Shown here one piece after another: positions 1-7,698 of a stretch of 33,910 bases of DNA. Location: NCBI GenBank assembly GCA_964435115.1, contig CAYSYM010000041.1:1-33910 (forward strand). Direction: 5' to 3'. The notes beneath the pieces were generated by a model, which was not told where the DNA came from, made no database searches, and saw nothing but the letters and a program-made list of their open reading frames with translations. The stretch's first letter is position 1. Each line of letters begins with the position of its first letter. Origin of the DNA: CAYSYM01 sp964435115 (lineage in GTDB: Bacteria; Chloroflexota; UBA6077; CF-72). A program made the position numbers and the translations under genes.

Positions 1-1299
1 CGGCGGCGGTCGGGAGCGCGGGCGGCATGCGACCCCCGAGGCCGGACACGGCCAGTCCCGCGGTGGCGGCGACCAGGGGCGTGGGGGGGGGCTTGCCCGG
101 CCCCGGGCCAGCAGCCCGCGTGCCCCTGCGCCCACGGCCGGCGGCACGCGCGAATTACGGAAGTAGTCGAACACGTACTCCGTCGTCTCGCCGCCAGAGG
201 TGCCCGGCACCGGCAGCAGGCGTGCTGTCAATGGCTTGCCCCCGAGCGCCACCGACAGCGTGGCGACGTCCAGGTAGATACCGGCCAGCTCCTCCTCAGA
301 CACGCTGCCCGGCAGCGGAACCGTGTCCAGCCCGGTTCCGCACACCGCGGAGTAGAGGAGGAGCTCGTGCAGGCTGCTGGGGCGCTCGGCGAACCTGGCC
401 GCGAGCACCGTGTCTTCGAGGATCGGCAGCATGAGCCCGGAGAAACCGGTGCGCTCCAGGCGGGTGCGGCGCACGGCGCGCGTGAGTATCGCCGCGACGT
501 ACACGCTGCCCGGCGCACCGAAGCGGTCCACGCCGGCCGCTTCGAAGGCCCTGCCAATCGACGCGTTGTCCGAGGGGAAGGGAGCGGGCGAGAGGTCTAT
601 CCCGACGAACGGGTAGCCAAATGCCTGCTCCAGGTCGTGCGCCACCCGGGTGAGGGGACGCGCCGCGTCCTCCAGCGCCTGGACCAGGCGATCCTCAACG
701 GCATCCAGCCCCCCGGGGGCTTGGACCGCGCCCAGCACCACGTCCGCCGCCTCTACGGCGATGGCGAAACGCGGCACACCACCTCTGTGGTACGCCGCCG
801 GGAGGAACGGGATGTTCGGCGGGCAGTTGGCAGTGGCCGCGAAGCGCAAGTTGCCGAAGCCCCGCGGGGTAGCCTCGGCGAGCGCGCGCACCGCACGTGC
901 GCAGGCGCCCGCCATGGCGACGCTCGGCCGCCCGCCTTCCCCTTCCAGCAAGTCGGCAGACAGGAAGGACACCTGGCCCGCCGCCAGTAGCGGCGCGGCC
1001 AGCTCCTCCACCACGTCCGGGCGGTCGCCGGGGATCCGCCCCAGCGCGAGGTACCCGATCCCGGCCTCCCGGGCAGTCTGCTCGGTCGCCAGCGCCCACC
1101 GTTCCAGGTCCTGGCCGTCCACGCCGGACAACACCGGCCCGAGCGCCGGCCCGGCGACGCGCGTCGTCTGCACTTCGAATCCTGCCGCCCCGAACGCGTC
1201 CGTCGCGCCGCGGAGGAAGGCGGCCGCCGCGTGGAAGGGCGCATCCAGGACGGCTGGTGCCGGGAGGTCCAGGCCCAGGGTGACGGCACGGATCTTCAC
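1..1299 (-). CDS. DUF711 (UPF0210/PFL-like) family protein, C-terminus cut by window edge
   Basis: The frame opens at a GTG (1299) with MKIRAVTLGLDLP and stays open to base 1, so no stop codon is visible. Family hallmarks of DUF711 (PF05167) appear in order: TANCPPNIPF near residue 157, a YPFVGIDLSPAPFP-like segment, GFSGLMLPILEDTVLA, and CGTGLDTVPLPG near residue 325, followed by KPLTARLLPVPG and a YVFDYFRNSRV stretch. The biochemical role of the family is not established. After YFRNSRV the translation turns into low-complexity Ala/Pro/Arg residues around a run of nine G at 83-91, so the last part may be out of frame or simply a divergent tail. No in-frame start exists just upstream of the GTG, and a TACCAT box sits exactly 7 nt before it, pointing to a leaderless mRNA. 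Confidence 0.85.
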   Translation of the reverse strand, partial: MKIRAVTLGLDLPAPAVLDAPFHAAAAFLRGATDAFGAAGFEVQTTRVAGPALGPVLSGVDGQDLERWALATEQTAREAGIGYLALGRIPGDRPDVVEELAAPLLAAGQVSFLSADLLEGEGGRPSVAMAGACARAVRALAEATPRGFGNLRFAATANCPPNIPFLPAAYHRGGVPRFAIAVEAADVVLGAVQAPGGLDAVEDRLVQALEDAARPLTRVAHDLEQAFGYPFVGIDLSPAPFPSDNASIGRAFEAAGVDRFGAPGSVYVAAILTRAVRRTRLERTGFSGLMLPILEDTVLAARFAERPSSLHELLLYSAVCGTGLDTVPLPGSVSEEELAGIYLDVATLSVALGGKPLTARLLPVPGTSGGETTEYVFDYFRNSRVPPAVGAGARGLLARGRASPPPRPWSPPPRDWPCPASGVACRPRSRPPP

Positions 1300-1306
1300 G
1301 CAGGTG

Positions 1307-1312
1307 ATGGTA
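1307..1312 (-). promoter_or_regulatory. -10 box for a leaderless DUF711 transcript
   Basis: The minus strand reads TACCAT here, then 7 nt, then the GTG start at 1299. Transcription would begin at or next to the start codon. No convincing -35 hexamer is seen. Confidence 0.45.
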
Positions 1313-1337
1313 CGCGCCTCGCGGCTGGGCCATCCCC

Positions 1338-1363
1338 TATCATCTCGCGAGCGCCCCCAGGGA
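1338..1363 (+). promoter_or_regulatory. -10 box and ribosome binding site of the S41 protease gene
   Basis: TATCAT at 1338-1343 could serve as -10. AGGGAG at 1358-1363 lies 7 nt before the GTG at 1371 and decides that start. The box is back to back with the DUF711 promoter about 25 nt away. Confidence 0.45.
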
Positions 1364-1370
1364 GCCTCCC

Positions 1371-2810
1371 GTGCCTCGGCACCAACCAAGCACCCGCGTC
1401 GTCGGCTCGCTCCTCGCGGCGCTCCTGCTCGCGGCCGGGACCGCGTGCTCGGCCAGCGGGGGGCTTGGCGGCGATGGCTCGGGCAACCGGCGGGCCACGC
1501 CTCCGCTGGAAGCCACCCGCCCAGCCGGCACGCCCGGGGGGCCGCAGGCTGCCTCGCGCGCCGGCGTGATGTCCTCGATGCAGCTCCGGGTGGCCTACCG
1601 CACGATCCTGGAGCGGTTCGTGGATCCGGTCGAGCCAGCACAGCTTATCAACGTCGCGAGAGACGGGCTGCGCGAGTCGCTCCGCCAGCAGCCGCTCTTG
1701 CCGATGTTCACCCTGCCCCTCGACCTGCCGGCGGTCTCGAGCGGCGACCCAGAGAAGGACTGGGCTGCGTTCGGCGAGGGTTACGACGCCACCGTCCAGA
1801 AGCTGCCCGCGTGGGCGGAGCAGTCACAGGCGGACTGGCTGGTGATCCGGCGCATGGTGGAGAGCCTCGCCGACGGCCACTCGGCCTTCCTCACGCCAGA
1901 GGAGGTCCGCCGTCGAGCCGAGACGTCGTTCGGCGGCGTGGGGATCAGCCTCACCCGTTCTGACCAGGGGCCCATTGTGACGGAGGTCTTCCCTAGCAGC
2001 CCGGCCGCCGCGGCCGGCCTGCGGCGCGGCGACCGCATCGTGGAAGTGGATGGCCAGCCGCTGGCCGGGCGCCCCCTGGCGGACGCGGTCCAGATGATTC
2101 GTGGGCCGCGGGGAACCGAGGTCCGCCTCGCTGTGCGACGCGCGGGTGCGTCCCGGCCACTGGAGGTGCGCCTCACCCGCGCCCAGGTGAGCGTGGACGC
2201 GGTCCTGGGTGGCCTCTCCGCGAACCGCGCCGGACTCGGCTACCTGAAGGTGCGGACGTTCAGCGACGAGGCGCCAGACCAGGCGGCGCGCGTCCTGGGC
2301 GTCGGCACCAGCAGCGACGTGCGCGGCTGGATCGTCGACTTGCGCGCGAACACCGGCGGCTCGCTGGCAGCGGTCCTGCAGATCGCCGGCGCGTTCCTGG
2401 GCCCCGACGCCGAGGTGGGGTTCGAAGTGAACCGCCAGGGCGAGCACTCGCGGCTGGTGGCGGATGGGACGCAGGTCGTTCAGGACGTGCCGCTCGTCGT
2501 CCTGGTCGATCGCGACACGGCGTCGGGCGCGGAGATTCTCGCCGCCGCCCTGCGCGAGCGGCGCGGCGCGCGGATCGTCGGCCTCCCCACGGCGGGCAAC
2601 GTCGGCGTGGCGACGCTCGTGCCCCTGCCAGACGGCTCGGCGCTCCAGATCACCGAGCGGCGGTACCTCACCTCGTCTGGCGGGGCGATCGAGAAGAGCG
2701 GCATCCAGCCGGACGTGGTGGTGGAGGTCCCCGACGCGGACCTGGAAGCGGGGCGCGACCCGCAGCTCCAGCGGGCAGGGGAGATCCTGGCCGGGCTCGT
2801 CGGCGGCTGA
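1371..2810 (+). CDS. S41-family (CtpA-like) PDZ protease, probable lipoprotein, lysine of the dyad replaced
   Basis: This 479-residue protein resembles carboxy-terminal processing proteases. The N-terminus has a basic start and a hydrophobic stretch (about residues 10-25) ending GTAC, a loose lipobox with Cys26, so export and lipid anchoring are likely. A helical region with LADGH (His170) is followed by a PDZ domain (about 185-270: GGVGISL, SSPAAAAGLRRGDRIVEVDG) and the S41 core (about 285-455). The nucleophile position is Ser385 in DTASGAEIL. In CtpA the general base is the Lys of TFGKG; here the aligned segment is PTAGNVG with Asn410. A Ser-His arrangement using His170, as known in nisin-resistance proteins, is possible but inferred. 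The GTG start is supported by AGGGAG at 1358-1363. Confidence 0.88.
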   Translation: MPRHQPSTRVVGSLLAALLLAAGTACSASGGLGGDGSGNRRATPPLEATRPAGTPGGPQAASRAGVMSSMQLRVAYRTILERFVDPVEPAQLINVARDGLRESLRQQPLLPMFTLPLDLPAVSSGDPEKDWAAFGEGYDATVQKLPAWAEQSQADWLVIRRMVESLADGHSAFLTPEEVRRRAETSFGGVGISLTRSDQGPIVTEVFPSSPAAAAGLRRGDRIVEVDGQPLAGRPLADAVQMIRGPRGTEVRLAVRRAGASRPLEVRLTRAQVSVDAVLGGLSANRAGLGYLKVRTFSDEAPDQAARVLGVGTSSDVRGWIVDLRANTGGSLAAVLQIAGAFLGPDAEVGFEVNRQGEHSRLVADGTQVVQDVPLVVLVDRDTASGAEILAAALRERRGARIVGLPTAGNVGVATLVPLPDGSALQITERRYLTSSGGAIEKSGIQPDVVVEVPDADLEAGRDPQLQRAGEILAGLVGG

Positions 2811-3008
2811 CGCGATCGCGGGCCCTCAACCCCTGGCCTGGCTGCCGATCTCACAACCCGCCCCGCGAGCCGCGTTCTCCCACTCGGCTCGCCGGCGCCC
2901 GGGGGGTGGCCGGGCCGGTTGTCAGGGAACGGCCGGCTTCCCGAACGTCGCGGCGCACCGCCCACCAGCTCCGCCCGCGAGGGAGGTCGTATGGCGCGCC
3001 AAGGGCCG
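2811..3008. other. convergent intergenic spacer
   Basis: No gene is seen between the two convergent ends. An imperfect 7-bp hairpin with one bulge (about 2913-2934, GGCCGGTT and AACGGCC) could help terminate transcripts; there is no T-run. Confidence 0.3.
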
Positions 3009-3929
3009 TCAGGCCGGCGCCTGGGGCCCGCCCGGCGAGGCGCCAAAGAGCAGCACCGCGTCCCGCACGAGCTTCGCGGCAGCCGCCGCGGTGATGTTGG
3101 CGGGGTCGAGGTTCGGCGAAACCTCCATGACGTCCAGTCCGACCACCCGCAGCCCAGCGAGGCTGTAGAGGAAGCCGGCCAGCTCGCGAAACGTGGCGCC
3201 GCCCGGCTCCGGGCAGCCGGTCCCCGGGGCAAATGCCGGATCGAGCACATCGATATCGATCGAGAGGTAGATTGGCCGCCCCTGCAGCCGCGCGCGCGCC
3301 GGCGGCGGCAGGACCAGCTCGGTGCTGCTGAAGGCGGTGCGCGCGCGGGCGGTCCGCCACTCCTGCCGATCGCCAGAGCGCACCCCGAGCTGGAAGACGT
3401 CGCCGAAGCCGAACTCCTGCCCAGCGTGGAAGAGCCAGCTCGCGTGCGTAAGCCGCTCGCCGTCGTACTGCTCGCGGAGGTCCAGGTGGGCGTCTACCTG
3501 GACCAGGAGGGCGTTCGGGTAGATCCGCTTGACGCCCCGGTAGCCCCCCAGGCTCGCGGTGTGCTCGCCCCCCAGCATGATACCGAGCGCCGCTCCGCGG
3601 GCCGCTCGCTCCATGGCAGCGGCCACGAGGTCCAGCGCCCGGTCCATGCTGGCGCCTTCGAGCCGCAGGTCGCCCAAGTCCACGAACGGCACGTCGTCCA
3701 GGCTGCGATCCAGCGCCGGGCTGTACGTCTCGAGCGCCTCTGACAGGTGCCGCACGGCGGCCGGCCCCCCGTGGGCCCCGGAGCGGAAGGTCTCTGTCAG
3801 GTCGAGCGGCGCGCCAAAGAGCGCCGCACCCGGACCCGTGCCCCCGCGCCCCTCGTCAGGGCTCGACGACGCCAGGAAGCGGGTGCCCGAGGGCGCGAAG
3901 CTCGGCGGCCGTTGGCAGGTGGTCATACT
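3009..3929 (-). CDS. speB: ureohydrolase (agmatinase / aminopropylagmatine ureohydrolase)
   Basis: A 306-residue arginase-superfamily enzyme that releases urea from a guanidino substrate using a dinuclear Mn centre. All ligand motifs are present: GGEHTAS (His122), DAHLD (Asp145, His147, Asp149) and SIDIDVLDP (Asp224, Asp226), followed by PEPGG. It is the last gene of the polyamine operon, so the substrate is agmatine (giving putrescine) or N1-aminopropylagmatine (giving spermidine, the Thermus route); the sequence alone does not decide. The ATG at 3929 implies a 74-nt overlap with speE. No in-frame ATG, GTG or TTG occurs between it and the first conserved segment, so the overlap is probably real. 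A longer upstream frame exists but is speE antiphase sequence. Confidence 0.9.
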   Translation of the reverse strand, partial: SMTTCQRPPSFAPSGTRFLASSSPDEGRGGTGPGAALFGAPLDLTETFRSGAHGGPAAVRHLSEALETYSPALDRSLDDVPFVDLGDLRLEGASMDRALDLVAAAMERAARGAALGIMLGGEHTASLGGYRGVKRIYPNALLVQVDAHLDLREQYDGERLTHASWLFHAGQEFGFGDVFQLGVRSGDRQEWRTARARTAFSSTELVLPPPARARLQGRPIYLSIDIDVLDPAFAPGTGCPEPGGATFRELAGFLYSLAGLRVVGLDVMEVSPNLDPANITAAAAAKLVRDAVLLFGASPGGPQAPA

Positions 3930-4806
3930 CAGCCAATTCCTGGAGGAACGTCGGCAGGGCAAACGCGGCCCGGTGGACGGCGGGGTTGTAGAGGCGGAGC
4001 GCTCCACGCAGCCCGTCCAGGCGGGTGTTGACCGTGATGTCGTCGATCGAGCACGGATCAAGCGTGTCCGATCCGGCGACCCAGCTCCAGAGGATGCCGG
4101 GGTAGACGGGCACCCACCCGAGATAGGGCCGCACCAGCGGGAAGGCGTGCTTGAACGCGCGGAGGGTTGCCACCCATTCGCGTGGCATGGTCAGGGGTGA
4201 ACTCGCCTGCATCGCCACCACGCCGCCTGACGCCAGGACGCCGCGCACGGCGCTCAGGAACCCCTCGCTGAGCAGGGCCGCCGCGGGGCCGACCGGGTCG
4301 GTCGAGTCGACGACGACCACGTCGAACCGCTCGGCGGTGTCCCGCACGAACCGGGCGCCGTCGTCGATCCGTAGCTGCACCCGCGGATCGTCGTACGCGC
4401 CGCGGCTGATCTCAGGCAGGTAGCGGCGCGAGGCCTGCACGACGGCGGCGTCGATCTCGACCTCGACGGCACGCTCGACCGACTCGTGCAGGAGCACCTG
4501 GCGCAGCGCGCCGCCGTCGCCGCCGCCGATCACCAGCACCCGGCGCGGGTGGGGGTGCGCGAACATGGGCACCTGCACCAGTGGCTCGTGATACGTGAAC
4601 TCCTCGCCGACGCTGGTCTGGAGCGCGCCGTCGAGGACGAGGGCCCGTCCCACCGGCTCGAGGTCGAGCACCTCCAGATGCTGCCAGGCGCTCTGCTCTG
4701 CGTGGAGGCGGCGCCGCAGGCGGTACCGCTGCGCGTAGCCGGCGACCGGCGGCTCGGCGAACCAGGCCTCGGCGTCGGGGAGCACGGGCTGGACCTCCGG
4801 GCGCAT
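3856..4806 (-). CDS. speE: spermidine synthase (polyamine aminopropyltransferase)
   Basis: A 316-residue cytoplasmic aminopropyltransferase that moves the aminopropyl group of decarboxylated SAM to putrescine, or to agmatine in some thermophiles. An N-terminal beta region (about 25-75, with SVGEEFTYHE) precedes the Rossmann-like domain. The cofactor loop is IGGGDGG (residues 93-99), and the catalytic aspartates lie in VVDSTDPVGPA (Asp167, Asp170). The ATG abuts the speD stop (TGAATG), so translation is likely coupled. The size is normal for bacterial SpeE. Confidence 0.93.
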   Translation of the reverse strand: MRPEVQPVLPDAEAWFAEPPVAGYAQRYRLRRRLHAEQSAWQHLEVLDLEPVGRALVLDGALQTSVGEEFTYHEPLVQVPMFAHPHPRRVLVIGGGDGGALRQVLLHESVERAVEVEIDAAVVQASRRYLPEISRGAYDDPRVQLRIDDGARFVRDTAERFDVVVVDSTDPVGPAAALLSEGFLSAVRGVLASGGVVAMQASSPLTMPREWVATLRAFKHAFPLVRPYLGWVPVYPGILWSWVAGSDTLDPCSIDDITVNTRLDGLRGALRLYNPAVHRAAFALPTFLQELAEYDHLPTAAELRALGHPLPGVVEP

Positions 4807-5226
4807 TCAGGCAACGGCGGCCGTGCGCCGGCCGGCTGCGCCAACCGCCGGGCGCAGCGCGTAGACCTCGCCGTCCGGGGGCAGGTCGAGCTGCCCCCGG
4901 GTCATCTCCATCACCTGGATGCGCTCCGGTCGGTAGTACTTCCGCAGCACCGGCACCGCCGTCTCCGGCTCGCGCCGGGCCCCGCAGGTGAACAGGTCCA
5001 CGGCCGCGTAGCCGTACTCTGGCCAGGTGTGGATCACCAGGTGGCTCTCGGAGACGATCGCCATCCCCGTCACGCCGACCGGACTGAACGGGTACACCTT
5101 TAGGTCGAGCAGTGTCACGTCCAGCGCCTCCACCATCTCGCGCAGCGCGCCCTCCGCGACGTCGACGGAGTTCAGATTCATGCACCCCCACATCTCCAGG
5201 ATGAGGTGGCGGCCAATCGCCTTCAT
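4807..5226 (-). CDS. speD: S-adenosylmethionine decarboxylase proenzyme, short bacterial type
   Basis: A 139-residue pyruvoyl enzyme that makes decarboxylated SAM for SpeE. The self-cleavage motif is SESHLVIHTWPE: cleavage between Glu60 and Ser61 would give the pyruvoyl-bearing alpha chain. His66 and Cys81 (FTCG) are the expected processing and catalytic residues. The start is set at ATG 5226 (MKAIGRHLILEMWGC) because the upstream 11 codons overlap the preceding gene end and are not family-like; GGGG precedes this ATG. It sits 4 nt after the arginine decarboxylase stop, and speE follows without a gap. Confidence 0.93.
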   Translation of the reverse strand: MKAIGRHLILEMWGCMNLNSVDVAEGALREMVEALDVTLLDLKVYPFSPVGVTGMAIVSESHLVIHTWPEYGYAAVDLFTCGARREPETAVPVLRKYYRPERIQVMEMTRGQLDLPPDGEVYALRPAVGAAGRRTAAVA

Positions 5227-5230
5227 GGGG

Positions 5231-5704
5231 TCACCTCCACCACAGGATGACGGCGGCAACGGCGCAGCCGATCCGCTCGACTTGGTGCTCGGCAGAGCGA
5301 ACGATGACCTCCTTCAGCTTCAGGCCTCGCCGCCCGAAGCCTTCGTCGATCATCCGGCGGACGGTTGCCTCGGCCTCCCGGTACGAGCGCCCGTGCGACT
5401 CGTAGATCATCCCGTATGACCCGTCCCCCACGCCGATGCCGACGGCGGCCGCGATGGTGTCGCCGGGGCGCGCCGAAACGTGGACGGAGTAGACCGTGGG
5501 CACCAGGGACCCCGGCGTAATGTGTGGCGGATCGAGCAGGAGCGCCGCGCCCTGAGGGAGCACGCTACTCACACGGACCAGGTTGAGGTTCCCCACCCTG
5601 GCCGCCAGCAGCGCGTTGTCGAACGCGTTTAGCTCGGTGTCTCCCTCCGCCGACCCGGCGGAGGCCCAGGCCACGTTGGGGATGGGCGAGAGCTGGGGGT
5701 GCAA
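5231..5704 (-). CDS. pdaD: pyruvoyl-dependent arginine decarboxylase proenzyme
   Basis: This 157-residue protein converts arginine to agmatine, the first step of the operon's pathway. It aligns by eye with the Methanocaldococcus jannaschii enzyme: AGSAEGDTELNAFDNALL, then NLNLVRVSSVLP with the Ser46-Ser47 self-cleavage pair (Ser47 becomes the pyruvoyl group), Asn41 matching the archaeal Asn47, a GMIYESHG segment carrying the conserved Glu, and the ending EHQVERIGCAVAAVILWW. The start is the TTG at 5704, which has GGGAGG 8 nt upstream. An ATG 5 nt further upstream is in the wrong frame. The longer in-frame extension to 5800 lacks family similarity and lies over the hairpin leader. Confidence 0.88.
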   Translation of the reverse strand: MHPQLSPIPNVAWASAGSAEGDTELNAFDNALLAARVGNLNLVRVSSVLPQGAALLLDPPHITPGSLVPTVYSVHVSARPGDTIAAAVGIGVGDGSYGMIYESHGRSYREAEATVRRMIDEGFGRRGLKLKEVIVRSAEHQVERIGCAVAAVILWWR

Positions 5705-5770
5705 CGCATAAACCTCCCGACGCGAGGGCGTGGTATGAACACTGCTGGGCGCGGGCCCATAAAGCGGGCA

Positions 5771-5810
5771 ACAGAAAACACCACCCCAAGGTGGCCCCAC
5801 CAGTGACTTC
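5771..5810 (-). promoter_or_regulatory. attenuator-like hairpin in the polyamine operon leader
   Basis: On the minus strand CCACC (5794-5790) pairs with GGTGG (5785-5781) around a 4-nt loop and is followed by TGTTTTCTGT, an intrinsic-terminator layout. Just upstream, GGTG-GGGC-CACC can form instead and uses the same CCACC arm, so the two folds exclude each other. A further stem (GTTGG/CCAAC, about 5822-5839) lies upstream. No known riboswitch consensus was recognised. Confidence 0.35.
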
Positions 5811-5937
5811 CGCCGCTGGCAGTTGGGTGTTCAGCCAACCCCAGAAAATGGTGTTCGGTTGCGTCTATGGCCGCCTGCGTGGGCGGTTGCGACAGCCAAG
5901 GCCGCCGGGCGCACTCGGCGTGCCACGTACCTCGGCG

Positions 5938-5967
5938 ACTGCCGTCTTCGGCAGTGGGGGAGTTATA
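5938..5967 (-). promoter_or_regulatory. candidate polyamine operon promoter and 5' hairpin
   Basis: The minus strand has TGC-TATAAC (-10 at 5967-5962, extended TGn type) with no clear -35. Transcription would start near 5955, directly at a perfect 7-bp hairpin (ACTGCCG/CGGCAGT, 5955-5938, 4-nt loop) that could stabilise the 5' end. The leader to the TTG start would be about 250 nt. Confidence 0.4.
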
Positions 5968-6186
5968 GCACAAACCGCGCGCGGGGACCGCCCGTTCAGG
6001 CGCGCCGCGCGACGGTGCCGGTCCCGGCGCCCACCGGGCGAGCGACAGCGATGAAGCCGGTGTGGCCCACCATCTGCTGCACGGGCCGCGGACCGGGCGG
6101 GATTCCGGGCAGGCCCACGCCGGCTGCTCCTCGCCACGCCCGGGTACGGTGCCGGCGCGGTTTGGGGCGCGCAGAGCGCGTCCACT

Positions 6187-7398
6187 ATGATCCGCCAGCC
6201 CTGCCGGGCCTGGAGCGACGCCCTGCCGCACCCCCTGTCCGACCTGATCCGCCGCTGGCCTCGCCAGGTCCTGCACGCGGGCGCCTGCGGCGTGGTGGTC
6301 GTCGGCGTGGGCTGGGGGGTCGTGAGCGCGGGGCCAGGCCGAGGCGACCCCGGCCCAGCGCCGGCCGGCGAGCCGATCGCCGCGGCGCCACCAGCACCAG
6401 CGCCCGGCAGCATAACCGACGTCGAGCCGCCGAACGGGGCGCCCGATGCGCCCGGCCTGGACGCCGCCGGGTCCGCGCCCCAGGCGGCAGACGGGCTCCC
6501 GGTCCAGATGCAGACGTACATGGTCCAACCGGGGGACTCCGTCCGGACCATCGCCCGCCAGTTCGGCGTCTCGAACGAGACGCTCATCTGGGTCAACGAC
6601 CTGTCCGATCCAGACATCCTCCTGCCCGGGCAGGAGCTCAAGATCCTCCCCTTCAGCGGGCTGATCCACGAAGTCCGCCCCGGCGACACGGTGGCCGCCA
6701 TCGCCAACGGCTACGAGGCACGTGTGGAGGATGTCATCCGGGTCAATCGGCTGAGAGACCCGTACATCATTACCGTCGGGCAGAAGCTGGTGGTGCCGGG
6801 TGGCTACCGGCCGCTCCCCCAGAAGATCGTTCCAGCAGCGCCGGCCGGGCCCGATTCGGTCCAGGCGCCCGGCGACAGGGAGGAGCAGGCTGCCGCGGCC
6901 GCGCCAACCCGGCGTCCCATCCCCTCGCTCGGGAACACGCCGCAGGAGCGGTTCATCGCGGCGATCGCTGAACCGGCGATGGCCTCGCAGGAGGAGACGG
7001 GCGTGCCGGCCAGCGTCACCATTGCCCAGGCGATCCTGGAGAGCTACTGGGGTTCGAGCCGCCTGGCGCGTGAGGCGAACAACTACTTCGGCATCAAGGC
7101 ACAGCCGAAGCCGGGACCGGCGGGCGTCCTCTCGCTGGATGTCTGGGAGGTGAGCGGCGGCCAGAACGTCGTGCAGCGTGCCGCGTTCCGCGCGTACAAC
7201 TCGGTGGCGGAGTCGATCGCCGACCACGGGCGCTTCTTCCTGGAGAACGGCCGCTATGCGGCGGCGCTCGCCGTCCGGCGCGACGCGCGCCAGTTCGCGC
7301 GGGAGATCAGCCGTGCCGGCTACGCCACCGATCCTGCCTACGCTACGAAGCTGATCGACTTGATGGACCGGTACAACCTGTACCGGTTCGATAGCTGA
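6187..7398 (+). CDS. secreted LysM-glucosaminidase peptidoglycan hydrolase
   Basis: This 403-residue protein should cleave the glycan backbone of peptidoglycan. It has an N-terminal signal/anchor segment (about 29-48, VLHAGACGVVVVGVGWGVV), an Ala/Pro-rich linker, two LysM modules (about 109-155, starting YMVQPGDSV; and 160-205, starting HEVRPGDTV), another linker, and a FlgJ/endo-beta-N-acetylglucosaminidase domain (about 250-400). The probable catalytic acid is Glu285 in AQAILESYWG; NNYFGIK and FRAYNSVAESIADHGRFF are family motifs. The ATG has no clear ribosome binding site and overlaps a TATGAT string. The nearest in-frame alternative lies inside the hydrophobic segment, so 6187 is kept. 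Confidence 0.9.
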   Translation: MIRQPCRAWSDALPHPLSDLIRRWPRQVLHAGACGVVVVGVGWGVVSAGPGRGDPGPAPAGEPIAAAPPAPAPGSITDVEPPNGAPDAPGLDAAGSAPQAADGLPVQMQTYMVQPGDSVRTIARQFGVSNETLIWVNDLSDPDILLPGQELKILPFSGLIHEVRPGDTVAAIANGYEARVEDVIRVNRLRDPYIITVGQKLVVPGGYRPLPQKIVPAAPAGPDSVQAPGDREEQAAAAAPTRRPIPSLGNTPQERFIAAIAEPAMASQEETGVPASVTIAQAILESYWGSSRLAREANNYFGIKAQPKPGPAGVLSLDVWEVSGGQNVVQRAAFRAYNSVAESIADHGRFFLENGRYAAALAVRRDARQFAREISRAGYATDPAYATKLIDLMDRYNLYRFDS

Positions 7399-7698
7399 GC
7401 GCCCGACCGCTACCGGTCGCGAGGCAGCGGTCGCGATCCGCCACGCTGCCGTCGGCCCACCGTCCGGCCGCACGTCTCCTGCGTGGCTGCATGCCGTGAC
7501 GGTTCCGCCAGAGTCCGCCGAGACGGCACGCTCGCGCCCCGGCCGCCGGCGTCAGTCGGACTCCTCCCGCAGCGTGGCCTTGCCCGCCTCCTCGCCGCAC
7601 GGGCCGGGACAGGCACCCCGACCCTCCCGTTCCCAGCCAGCGTGTGGTAGGCTGGCGCCAGAAACCTGAATCATCTTTCAATTCAGTGGAGCTGCGCG
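7399..7698. other. spacer upstream of the alpha/beta hydrolase
   Basis: I see no supported gene. A TAGGCT at 7648-7653 is a possible -10 without a matching -35, and GGAG lies about 7 nt before the GTG at 7699. Confidence 0.3.

Larger units (their letters stand above)
5705..6186. other. intergenic region between the divergent polyamine and LysM genes
   Basis: Apart from the promoter and leader hairpins of the polyamine operon, no gene is supported here. The part between about 5970 and 6186 holds open frames on both strands with the compositional look of shadows and no recognisable protein or RNA. Confidence 0.5.

Noticed and set aside
5640..5670. Loss of the pyruvoyl serine in the arginine decarboxylase (AGSAEG versus AGSSEG in M. 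jannaschii)
   Set aside because: The self-cleavage pair is the downstream Ser-Ser in RVSSVLP, which is intact.
6186..6191. TATGAT as a -10 for the LysM gene
   Set aside because: It overlaps the start codon and the next in-frame start lies inside the signal/anchor segment, so it cannot serve this gene's message.
5629..7473. 614-codon open frame on the minus strand across the LysM gene
   Set aside because: It is the antisense shadow of the LysM/glucosaminidase gene plus leader, with Arg/Asp/Gly-rich translation and no domain.
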